DNA from: Burkholderia anthina
GTDB taxonomy: Bacteria; Pseudomonadota; Gammaproteobacteria; Burkholderiales; Burkholderiaceae
DNA length: 64,000 nucleotides
Reading direction: 5' to 3'
NCBI RefSeq assembly: GCF_001547525.1
Contig: NZ_LNJP01000003.1
Span: forward strand, 124,001 to 188,000
Below are positions 1-6,774 of the stretch, piece by piece. The position numbers and the translations under genes are program-made. Within the stretch, counting starts at the first letter, position 1; every line of letters starts with the position of its first letter. The notes beneath the pieces are model-generated. The model saw nothing but the letters and a program-made list of their open reading frames with translations, had not been told where the DNA came from and ran no database searches.

Positions 1-641
1 ACCTCGTCGATGTCACCGCCGCGAATCCGGTCGCGCAACGCGTTCCAGTCGTCGATCACCGGCACGCCGCCGATGCCGCTCGCGGCGGCCGCCGCATCGT
101 CGTCGAATACGCACGCGGCCACGAACGGGCCGTTCGGCGCAAGCTGCATCCGCTCGATCGCCACGCGCCCGTAGGCCGTTGCGCCGACGACGGCGACGCG
201 GCGTTGCCGTGCGCGCGGGTCGCCGCGCGTCAGCGCGAGCGCCAGCAGCGCCGCGCGGCCGAGCAGCAGCGTCGCGTCGCCGGCCAGCACCGTTTGCACG
301 ATCCAGCGCGTCGTGACCGTGCCGCCGCGATTCATCATCCATACCGTGCCGGCCACCGTCAGCACGCTCGCGCACATCACCGCCACCAGCGTGTGCGTCA
401 GCACGTGCGCGCCGCCCTGCACCGCCACGCCGCCGCGCACGGTGCGCAGGTAGCGCGGCAGCAGCGCCACCGTCAGCACGCACAGCAGCGCGATCGCGCC
501 GCGCTGCGCGTCGGACAGCGCATGCCAGCCGAGGCCCGACGCCGCCTGTGCGGCGAGCGCCCCCGCCAGCACGAGCACGACGTCGGCCGCCGCGATCGCG
601 GCACGCCGCATCGCATTCGTTCCACCGGACATCGGCTGCAT
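1..641 (-). CDS. Undecaprenyl-phosphate sugar phosphotransferase, N-terminal part (runs off the left edge)
   Basis: The reverse strand reads open from an ATG at 641 to the window edge, about 213 residues. Hydrophobic segments lie near residues 15-33, 47-62, 82-102 and 114-137. A Rossmann-like stretch follows (VAVVGATAYGRVAIERMQ, from about residue 149), then a VIDDWNAL segment. This is the usual N-terminal half (membrane helices plus CoA-binding-like domain) of WcaJ/WbaP-type polyprenyl glycosylphosphotransferases, which put the first sugar-1-phosphate on undecaprenyl phosphate at the inner membrane. The catalytic C-terminal half is outside the window. The start lies two bases after the berA stop codon, so the two genes are probably co-transcribed. 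Inference: it primes the polysaccharide made by the 12-30 kb genes. An alternative start is the ATG at 632. Confidence 0.8.
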   Translation of the reverse strand, partial: MQPMSGGTNAMRRAAIAAADVVLVLAGALAAQAASGLGWHALSDAQRGAIALLCVLTVALLPRYLRTVRGGVAVQGGAHVLTHTLVAVMCASVLTVAGTVWMMNRGGTVTTRWIVQTVLAGDATLLLGRAALLALALTRGDPRARQRRVAVVGATAYGRVAIERMQLAPNGPFVAACVFDDDAAAAASGIGGVPVIDDWNALRDRIRGGDIDE

Positions 642-643
642 CG

Positions 644-1426
644 TCACGCACCGTGTGCCGGGAATCCGCGACGGCTCTCCAGCATGCGCGGGTGGACCGT
701 CGCCGGCCTCGCATTCCCGCGCGTGCCGAGCAGCCGGCGATAGTCCGCGCGAATCAGGTCGTAGCATTCGCACGCATGATGTTCGAGGCCGTCGCGGTCG
801 AGCACCGTGATGCGGCCGCGGCGCTGCCGGATCAGCCCGGCTTCCTGCAGGTTGCCGGCCGCCTCCGTCACACCCTCGCGCCGCACGCCGAGCATGTTCG
901 CGATCGTCTGCTGCGTGACCGTTAGCTCGTCGCCGTCGATCCTGTCATGCGCGAGCAGCAGCCAGCGGCTGAGCTGCTCGCTGACCGAGTGGTGGCGGTT
1001 GCACAGCGCGCTGCGCGAGATTTGCGCCATCGTCGCCTGGCAAGTGTTCAGCAGCAGCCGGTAGGTCTGCGGCGACCGCTCGAACTCGGCGCGCATCACG
1101 CAACTCGGCACGCGATAGGCCATTCCGCCGATGCGCACCTCGACCCGGCTCGACGCCGCGATGCCGCCCACCAGCGTCCCCAGCCCGACCACCCCCTCGC
1201 GGCCGACCACCGCCACCTCGACCATCGCACCGTCCTCCATCAGGTGCTGCACCGACATCATCGCCGTCGTCGGAAAGTGCAGATGACGCATCGGTTCGCC
1301 GACCCGGTCGAGCATCCCGGCCTTGATCCTGACCAGTTCGAGATGCGGTGCGATGGTGCGGATGCTGTCCTCCGGGAGGGCAGCAAGGATGGCGTTCGCC
1401 GAGTAGCTCGAGTGAAGATGAAGCAT
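644..1426 (-). CDS. berA: Crp/Fnr family c-di-GMP effector regulator, BerA-like
   Basis: This 260-residue protein has a cyclic-nucleotide-binding-like beta barrel (about residues 8-125, with PTTAMMSVQHL) and a C-terminal winged helix (about 160-235, IANMLGVRREGVTEAAG). I chose the ATG at 1426 because AAGGG lies about 9 bases upstream; a longer frame to 1618 has no such support. In B. cenocepacia a Crp/Fnr protein beside the bep exopolysaccharide cluster (BerA, recalled as Bcam1349) binds c-di-GMP and activates exopolysaccharide genes. Its placement here, with a priming sugar transferase downstream and a sigma54 activator and EPS genes nearby, fits that role. A paralogue is divergently encoded at 2344-3126. 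I assign BerA to this copy on gene order as I remember it, not by alignment; the two could be swapped. Confidence 0.75.
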   Translation of the reverse strand: MLHLHSSYSANAILAALPEDSIRTIAPHLELVRIKAGMLDRVGEPMRHLHFPTTAMMSVQHLMEDGAMVEVAVVGREGVVGLGTLVGGIAASSRVEVRIGGMAYRVPSCVMRAEFERSPQTYRLLLNTCQATMAQISRSALCNRHHSVSEQLSRWLLLAHDRIDGDELTVTQQTIANMLGVRREGVTEAAGNLQEAGLIRQRRGRITVLDRDGLEHHACECYDLIRADYRRLLGTRGNARPATVHPRMLESRRGFPAHGA

Positions 1427-2343
1427 GTCTGTATCCCTTTTATCGTCCGCGCCGCCTGCAGCCGCGTGCACGGAACTCGTTATCGCGATGCGCGTCCGGA
1501 CATTGATGCGGTTGCGGCCCACAACCCCGAATCCGACTGACCATCGGCTTGTCATCGCCGGATTGAGTCCACTGCCACGTTTCGACACGCCAGCCCGAAT
1601 AAGCGATTTACGTGCCAATACCCGTCCATCCTTAATATATGAATCACATTCGATTTAGAGCCCCCGAATAACCGGCCCCAAAAGCAAAAAAACGTCTCAT
1701 TTCCGGACACTCGCCCACGCAACGGACACAGCAGGCATTCGACCGGTCAATCCCCATGCATCGGGCCGGCACGGTCGCGTGGGGCCACGATGCTTATCGT
1801 TCAAATACTTACAGCGGATTTTCAATTGTTTCCATGATGTGCAGCGCAGCATTCCCCGACGTCGGCGCGCCGCGCACGTTCGTTTCAAACTGTCTCAAAT
1901 TTGAATCGGCACACTAATTCAGCCCTCTGTCGGTTAGCGCACATATCGCTTACAAGCCATTGATTCAATTGCAAAATCAGGCGATCCCCATTTTTTGTCA
2001 AATAATGTTCAATGACTTCCCGGCACTTCGCGGTACGATGCACAACGTCGTTCGATTGATTCCCTGCCGGCATCGAATGACAAGCAACAACACGATTCCA
2101 TTTCCGGATGATTAATTTCAGGAAAATGAATCATTAAATCGACATAACGTTTGCGGCCAATCTCAACCGTCAAACTTTGTGAAATGGCAGAATGCGCAAT
2201 TGTGCGAATTCAATTGCGTGCTAGCCTTTTTTGCGAGTATCGTCATTCGGTTTTTGATCAACAAAAGTCCGCACGGTCGTGCGAAATTTCCGTTCCGGAG
2301 TTCGCGCCGACGACGCGCGACCGTCATTCTGCGAGGATGCGCC
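1427..2343. other. Long A+T-richer intergenic region between two divergent Crp/Fnr genes
   Basis: About 917 bases separate the two regulator starts. The stretch from about 1790 to 2260 is clearly richer in A+T than any neighbour. Short frames at 1697-1888 and 1885-2073 (minus) have no recognisable product or convincing ribosome site. CAATTG cores occur at 1823-1828, 1966-1971, 2197-2202 and 2211-2216. The region should hold both promoters and probably operators of the two regulators. A+T-rich islands of this kind are often bound by H-NS-like proteins, which is inference. Confidence 0.6.
2196..2217. promoter_or_regulatory. Perfect inverted repeat GCAATTG-N8-CAATTGC
   Basis: Arms 2196-2202 (GCAATTG) and 2211-2217 (CAATTGC) are exact reverse complements around an 8-base spacer. 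The site lies 127 bases before the start of the divergent Crp/Fnr gene. The dyad form suits a dimeric regulator such as a Crp/Fnr protein. Which protein binds it is unknown. Confidence 0.4.
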
Positions 2344-3126
2344 GTGACTCATCAGGCTCCCGACGCCGTCGCGTATGCGAACGGCATGATCGAGCTTTCC
2401 CACAGCTTCGATGCCAACCGTTTTCTCGCGGCCATCGACCGCGACGAACTCGCCACGCTGACGCCCCACCTTCAACTCGTTCACCTGAAATCCGGGCAGG
2501 TGCTCTGCGAACCGGGCGAAATGCTCGCCGCCGTCTACCTGCCGGTCACGACCGCGATCTCGCTGCAGTACGTGTCGTCTGGCGGCATGACGCTGGAAGT
2601 CGCGGAGATCGGCAGCGAAAGCGTGGTCTGCGACGACGTGATCGGCGGCAGCGGCCAGATGCCGTGCCGGGCGCTCGCGTGCCGCGACGGCTTCGTCTAC
2701 CGGCTCGACCGGCGCGTCTTCGCGGCCGCGTTCGATGCGTCGCCGGTGATCCGCCATCTCGTGTTCGTCTGCGTGCGGCTGCTGATGGCGCAGGTCTCGC
2801 AGATCACGTTCTGCAGCCGTCATCACGTGCTCAAACATCAGTTATGCAGATGGTTTCTGCTCGCGTTCGACCGCACCCGCAGTATCGAGATCCAGGTGAC
2901 GCACAGCATGCTCGCGCAAATGCTCGGCGTACGGCGCGAAACGGTCACGGACGCCGCCGGCGAAATCCAGAAGCTCGGCCTGATCCGGCAATACCGCAGC
3001 TCGATCGAGCTCGCCGACCTCGGCGGCCTCGAAAAAATGTCGTGCGGCTGCCGCGCGATCGTGCGCGACGAGATGAAGCGCATCCTGTCGGCCGACTCGG
3101 GCGTGCCGGCCGCATCGCGCGCGTGA
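2344..3126 (+). CDS. Second Crp/Fnr family transcriptional regulator (BerA paralogue)
   Basis: This 260-residue Crp/Fnr-type regulator starts at a GTG with AGGA about 8 bases upstream; an ATG at 2386 is the alternative. The cNMP-like barrel covers about residues 15-145 (TPHLQLVHLKSGQVL, PVTTAISLQYV). The winged helix carries MLGVRRETVTDAAGEI, nearly matching MLGVRREGVTEAAGNL in the divergent berA product, so the two are paralogues. No Fe-S cysteine pattern of true FNR is evident. The gene is separated by 180 bases from the carrier-protein operon on the same strand, which makes it a candidate controller of that operon. Ligand unknown; c-di-GMP is possible by analogy to BerA. Confidence 0.75.
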   Translation: MTHQAPDAVAYANGMIELSHSFDANRFLAAIDRDELATLTPHLQLVHLKSGQVLCEPGEMLAAVYLPVTTAISLQYVSSGGMTLEVAEIGSESVVCDDVIGGSGQMPCRALACRDGFVYRLDRRVFAAAFDASPVIRHLVFVCVRLLMAQVSQITFCSRHHVLKHQLCRWFLLAFDRTRSIEIQVTHSMLAQMLGVRRETVTDAAGEIQKLGLIRQYRSSIELADLGGLEKMSCGCRAIVRDEMKRILSADSGVPAASRA

Positions 3127-3145
3127 CCGGCGTGCCGGACCGGGA

Positions 3146-3161
3146 CGGCGCTTCGGCGCCG
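3146..3161 (+). terminator. Stem-loop with TTCG tetraloop after the Crp/Fnr gene
   Basis: CGGCGC (3146-3151), loop TTCG, GCGCCG (3156-3161), starting 19 bases after the stop at 3126. Weaker outer pairing extends on both sides. There is no T-run, so this is either a weak terminator or an mRNA 3'-end structure. Confidence 0.35.
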
Positions 3162-3190
3162 CACGCGTACCGGTTCAGCTGTTTGTAGGG

Positions 3191-3206
3191 TGGCGAACAG
3201 AACGCC
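3191..3206 (+). promoter_or_regulatory. Possible sigma54-type promoter before the carrier-protein operon (weak)
   Basis: The 16 bases TGGCGAACAGAACGCC keep the GG-N10-GC spacing of sigma54 promoters. The -24 part (TGGC) is good; the -12 part (ACGCC instead of TTGCA) is poor. The implied start site would be about 90 bases before the GTG at 3307. A locus with a sigma54 activator nearby makes this worth listing, but it could occur by chance. Confidence 0.25.
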
Positions 3207-3306
3207 GTGTCTGCCAGTGGTCTACTGATGCCGGACTGCCGGGGGGATGTCAGCGCATATCGCGCGTTCGCCCGAGCGGACGACACCACGCACGCCGGAG
3301 CAGCAC

Positions 3307-3558
3307 GTGAAAAACGAAATCAGAACCATCCTGAAGCACGTCGCCCATCTCGAAGCCGCGATCGATTCGATCGGCGACGGGGACGACCTCTACGAAGCGG
3401 GCCTCTCCTCCCTCGATACGATCCAGTTGATGCTCGCGATCGAAAAGCAGTTCAACATCGAGATTCCCGACGAGATGCTGAACCGCAACCTGTTCCGCAG
3501 CATCGACGCGCTCGCGGACACGATCGCCACGCTGCAACGCACCGAGCACTCCGCATGA
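3307..3558 (+). CDS. Small acyl/aminoacyl carrier protein
   Basis: This 83-residue acidic carrier protein has the phosphopantetheine attachment motif GLSSLD at about residues 32-37, with Ser35 the modified residue. It is typical in size and helix pattern for a free-standing ACP/PCP (IQLMLAIEKQFNIEIPDEML is a recognisable helix II region). I chose GTG at 3307 because GGAG lies 6 bases upstream; an in-frame ATG at 3247 would add 20 unconvincing residues. It is the first gene of a five-gene unit and overlaps the next gene by ATGA. Beside an amino acid:carrier-protein ligase, its thiol arm most likely holds an activated amino acid rather than a fatty acyl chain. The acceptor of that group is unknown. 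Confidence 0.85.
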   Translation: MKNEIRTILKHVAHLEAAIDSIGDGDDLYEAGLSSLDTIQLMLAIEKQFNIEIPDEMLNRNLFRSIDALADTIATLQRTEHSA

Positions 3559-4751
3559 GCGCGCTGCTTCCCGAACTCGCGCCCGACAGCGAATCGCATC
3601 GCCTCGACGAGGCCGCGCATGCCGTCGCGCAAATCGCCGCCCAGCATGCCGATGCGGTCGATCGCGACGCGCGCTGCCCCGTCGAGGCGATCGAGGCGAT
3701 GCGCGCGCGCCGCCTGCTCGGCGCCATGGTGCCCCCCCATCTCGGCGGCGCGGGCGCGTCGCTGGAAGACATCGCGTCGGCCTGCTCGATCCTCGGCCAG
3801 GCCTGCGCGTCGTCGGCGATGGTGTTCGCGATGCACCAGATCCAGGTCGCGTGCATCGTCGACCACGCCGCCGACCAGGGCTGGCACAAGCTGTTCCTGC
3901 AGCAGCTCGTGCGTCACCAATGGCTGCTGGCGTCGGCCACGTCGGAAGACGGCGTCGGCGGCAACCTGCGCGCGAGCCAGTGCGCGCTCGAAATCGACGG
4001 CGGCGGATTCCGGCTGCACAAGGCCGCGCCGACGATCTCGTACGGCGACTACGCGGACGGCATTCTCGCCACCGCGCGACGCGATGCGGATGCGCCGGCT
4101 TCCGAGCAGGTGCTCGTCACGCTGCTGCGCGACGGCTATACGCTGACGCGCCGCGGCGAATGGGACACGCTCGGCATGCGCGGCACGTGCAGCAACGGCT
4201 TCGTGCTCGACGCGCAGGGCGCCGCCGTGCAATGCCTGCCGGTGCCGTTCGCGAAGATCGCCGAGGAAACGATGGTGCCCGTCTCGCACATCCTGTGGGC
4301 CGCGGTGTGGATCGGCGTGGCCGGCGACGCGTTCCATCGCGCGCACCAGTTCTTCCGCGCGCAGGCGCGCCAGACCGACGGCGCGCCTTCGCCCGCCGCG
4401 CGGCGCATCGCCGAATCGCTGGCGCTGATGCAGGCGATGCAGGCCCGCGTCGACAACGTGCTGCGCCTCCACGCGAACGCGCAGGCCCGCTCGTGGTCGG
4501 CCGGCATGGCCTGGGCCGCCGAGATCAATACGCTGAAGACCTTCGTGTCGGCGACCGCGCTCGAAGTCGCGCATCAGGCGATGATGATCTGCGGGATGGC
4601 CGGCTACAAGCAAGGCACGCCGTTCAGCATCGGCCGCCACATTCGCGACCTGCACGCGGCGCCGCTGATGATCAGCAACGACCGCATTGCCGCCAACACT
4701 GCGAGCCTGTTGCTCGCGCTGCGTCCCGCGACGCTGGAGAAACATACGTGA
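3555..4751 (+). CDS. Acyl-CoA dehydrogenase-like flavoprotein acting beside a carrier protein
   Basis: This 398-residue protein has the three-part acyl-CoA dehydrogenase fold: N-terminal helices (about 15-125), a middle beta domain (about 130-235, ASATSEDGVGGN) and a C-terminal helical bundle. The end region, CGMAGYKQGTPFSIGRH then RDLHAAPLMIS, matches the family. The spot where many dehydrogenases carry a catalytic Glu reads ISNDRIA here, so chemistry could be oxidase- or hydroxylase-like. It starts in the ATGA overlap with the carrier gene and ends in a GTGA overlap with the ligase gene. Inference: it oxidises the aminoacyl group while bound to the carrier, as related flavoproteins do on prolyl carrier proteins in pyrrole formation. 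The substrate is not provable from sequence. Confidence 0.8.
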   Translation: MSALLPELAPDSESHRLDEAAHAVAQIAAQHADAVDRDARCPVEAIEAMRARRLLGAMVPPHLGGAGASLEDIASACSILGQACASSAMVFAMHQIQVACIVDHAADQGWHKLFLQQLVRHQWLLASATSEDGVGGNLRASQCALEIDGGGFRLHKAAPTISYGDYADGILATARRDADAPASEQVLVTLLRDGYTLTRRGEWDTLGMRGTCSNGFVLDAQGAAVQCLPVPFAKIAEETMVPVSHILWAAVWIGVAGDAFHRAHQFFRAQARQTDGAPSPAARRIAESLALMQAMQARVDNVLRLHANAQARSWSAGMAWAAEINTLKTFVSATALEVAHQAMMICGMAGYKQGTPFSIGRHIRDLHAAPLMISNDRIAANTASLLLALRPATLEKHT

Positions 4752-5722
4752 ACGATCGCCTCGCCGTGCCCTCCGCCGCCTCCGTTCCCGCCGACGCGCC
4801 GCTCGACCGTGCGGGCGTCAACCCGCTGCGCGACGCGCTGATCGACGCGGGCCTGCTGGTCTCGACCGGCATCCAGGGCCTGTTCGGCCGCAGCGAGCGA
4901 TTCGAGCGCGTCGTCGAAGCGCTCGACGCGTTCGTCACGCGCATCGGCGCCGACCAGCAGGCCGAAGTGCTGCGCTTCCCGCCGGCGATGAGCCGCACCG
5001 AGTTCGAGCGCAGCGAATACATGAAGAGCTTCCCGCAGCTGGCGGGCAGCGTGCACGCGTTCTGCGGCGACGAGCGCCAGCACCAGCGCGTGCTGCAATG
5101 CCTCGATCGCGGCGACGACTGGACCGAGAACCAGAAGCCGACTTACGTCGTGATGACGCCGGCCGCGTGCTACCCCGTGTATCCCGTCGTCGCGCGTGCG
5201 GGCGCGCTGCACCCGGACGGCCGCATCGTCGACGTATTCTCGTACTGCTTCCGTCACGAACCGTCGCTCGACCCGACCCGCATGCAGTTGTTCCGGATGC
5301 GCGAGTACGTGCGGATCGGCACGCCCGAGCAGATCGTCTCGTTCCGCGAGACGTGGATCGAACGCGGCACGCGGATGATCGAAGCGCTGCGCCTGCCGAA
5401 CGCGATCGATCTCGCGAACGACCCGTTCTTCGGACGCGGCGGCAAGATCGTCGCGGACAGCCAGCGCGAGCAGAACCTGAAGTTCGAGCTGCTGATCCCG
5501 ATCGAGCACGACGACCGCCAGACCGCATGCCTGAGCTTCAACTACCACATGGATCATTTCGGGCTGCTGTGGGACATCCGTACCGCGACGGGCGACGTCG
5601 CGCACACGGGCTGCGTCGGCTTCGGCCTCGAACGGCTCACGCTCGCGCTGTTCCGCCACCACGGCTTCGATATCGACGCGTGGCCGCGCGAGGTGCGCGA
5701 CGTGCTGTGGGGTACGCGATGA
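4748..5722 (+). CDS. Amino acid:[carrier protein] ligase (class II aaRS-like)
   Basis: This 324-residue protein resembles the catalytic core of atypical seryl-tRNA synthetases but is too short to contain a tRNA-binding arm. Class II motif 2 is FRHEPSLDPTRMQLFRMREY (residues 168-187) and motif 3 is GFGLERLTLA (291-300). Cys141, Glu186 and Cys289 sit in the contexts TPAACYPVYP, RMREY and TGCVGFG, and match the zinc triad of the characterised Bradyrhizobium enzyme Bll0957. Proteins of this family adenylate a small amino acid (Gly or Ala in studied cases) and load it onto the phosphopantetheine of a dedicated carrier, here the product of 3307-3558. The GTG start at 4748 overlaps the upstream stop and the TGA overlaps the next ATG, so it is translationally coupled on both sides. 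Confidence 0.9.
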   Translation: MNDRLAVPSAASVPADAPLDRAGVNPLRDALIDAGLLVSTGIQGLFGRSERFERVVEALDAFVTRIGADQQAEVLRFPPAMSRTEFERSEYMKSFPQLAGSVHAFCGDERQHQRVLQCLDRGDDWTENQKPTYVVMTPAACYPVYPVVARAGALHPDGRIVDVFSYCFRHEPSLDPTRMQLFRMREYVRIGTPEQIVSFRETWIERGTRMIEALRLPNAIDLANDPFFGRGGKIVADSQREQNLKFELLIPIEHDDRQTACLSFNYHMDHFGLLWDIRTATGDVAHTGCVGFGLERLTLALFRHHGFDIDAWPREVRDVLWGTR

Positions 5723-6774
5723 GGTTCGTTTCCCGCGACGGCGAAGACGCGTCGTTCGAGAGCGTGCGCCATCGCGCGCGCCACTACCGGCCGCATCCGC
5801 TGCACAGTCAGGAGATGGTCTGGAAACAGACCAACTGCTACGTCGACATGTGGCTCGAGGTGCTCCGGTGGTGGGGTCTCAATCCGTACGCGGCGCTGCC
5901 GTTTACGATCGCGCTCGATTTCGAGGGCGACCAGTTCACGTTCTTCAAGTTTCCGCACGACGAGCTGGAGCGACTCTACGGGATCGTCGTGCAGGAACAT
6001 TCGATCTACGAGCCGCTCGACCAGCACATCGAGACGCAGGTCGCGCGCGGACACCTGATGATCGTCGAGGTCGATGCGTGGTTCCTGCCCGATACGCGCG
6101 GCAGCAGTTACCGCACGCAGCACACGAAGACGACGATCGGCATCGACGCGATCGACCGCGCGAAGCACCAGATCGGCTATTTCCACAACAGCGGCTATTA
6201 CGTCGCCGAGGATGTCGATTACAGCGGGCTCGTCGGCGGCAGTTCGCCGATGGCGCTGCCGCCGTACGTCGAATGCGCGAAGCGACGCTTTGCGCCGCTC
6301 GACGAGCGCGCGCTCTGCGATGCCTCCCTCGCCGCGTTGCAGCGCCACCTGCGGCGCCTGCCGGTCGTCGATCCGGTCGCGGCATTTCGCCGGCAGTTGC
6401 AGACCGACGCACCGGTTCTCGCGGAAGCGCCGCTCGAACGCTTCCATGCGTACTCGTTCAATTCGGTGCGGCAGCTCGGCGCGAATTTCGAACTGTTCGG
6501 CCACTATGCGCGCTGGCTGCAGGCAAGCGGCTGCACCGGGCCGTTCGCCGAAATCCGCGCCGCGTGCGATCGCATCGCGTCGGAAGCAATGGTGCTCGAA
6601 TTCCGGCTCGCGCGCGCGTGCGCACGCGGCAAGGAAGAGCGCGGCGAGTCGACGCTCGACGCGATCGAGGCCGCGTATGGCGACCTCGTCGCGTGCGCGC
6701 GGCAGATCGGCGCGCCGCTGCGGCACGTGACGCCGGTGCGCTGCGACACGGAGCCCGTGTCGGCCATGCGGTGA
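5719..6774 (+). CDS. DUF1839 family protein, possible BtrH-like aminoacyltransferase
   Basis: This 351-residue protein is of unknown function. The first half has a cysteine-protease-like pattern: Cys40 in KQTNCYVDMWLEVL, a VEVDAWFLPD segment (116-125), His135 in RTQHTKTTIGI, and a HNSGYYV segment with His156/Asn157. This resembles the order of elements in the BtrH N-terminal domain family (PF14399), whose founding member moves an acyl group from a carrier protein to an aminoglycoside. The second half (about 200-340) is alpha-helical. No signal peptide is seen, so it is cytoplasmic. It overlaps the ligase gene (ATGA) and the GH2-like gene (GTGA). Inference: it may transfer the aminoacyl group from the carrier to an acceptor. 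The BtrH comparison is by eye. Confidence 0.6.
   Translation: MRFVSRDGEDASFESVRHRARHYRPHPLHSQEMVWKQTNCYVDMWLEVLRWWGLNPYAALPFTIALDFEGDQFTFFKFPHDELERLYGIVVQEHSIYEPLDQHIETQVARGHLMIVEVDAWFLPDTRGSSYRTQHTKTTIGIDAIDRAKHQIGYFHNSGYYVAEDVDYSGLVGGSSPMALPPYVECAKRRFAPLDERALCDASLAALQRHLRRLPVVDPVAAFRRQLQTDAPVLAEAPLERFHAYSFNSVRQLGANFELFGHYARWLQASGCTGPFAEIRAACDRIASEAMVLEFRLARACARGKEERGESTLDAIEAAYGDLVACARQIGAPLRHVTPVRCDTEPVSAMR

Noticed and set aside
13-714. Arg-rich 233-codon minus frame
   Set aside because: It is an out-of-frame shadow of the sugar transferase N-terminus and the end of berA; composition is Arg/Ala with no domain, whereas the other minus frame gives membrane helices and a Rossmann motif.
1697-2073. 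Two short minus frames (1697-1888, 1885-2073) upstream of berA
   Set aside because: They lie in the A+T-richer control region, have no recognisable product and weak start contexts; treated as non-coding.
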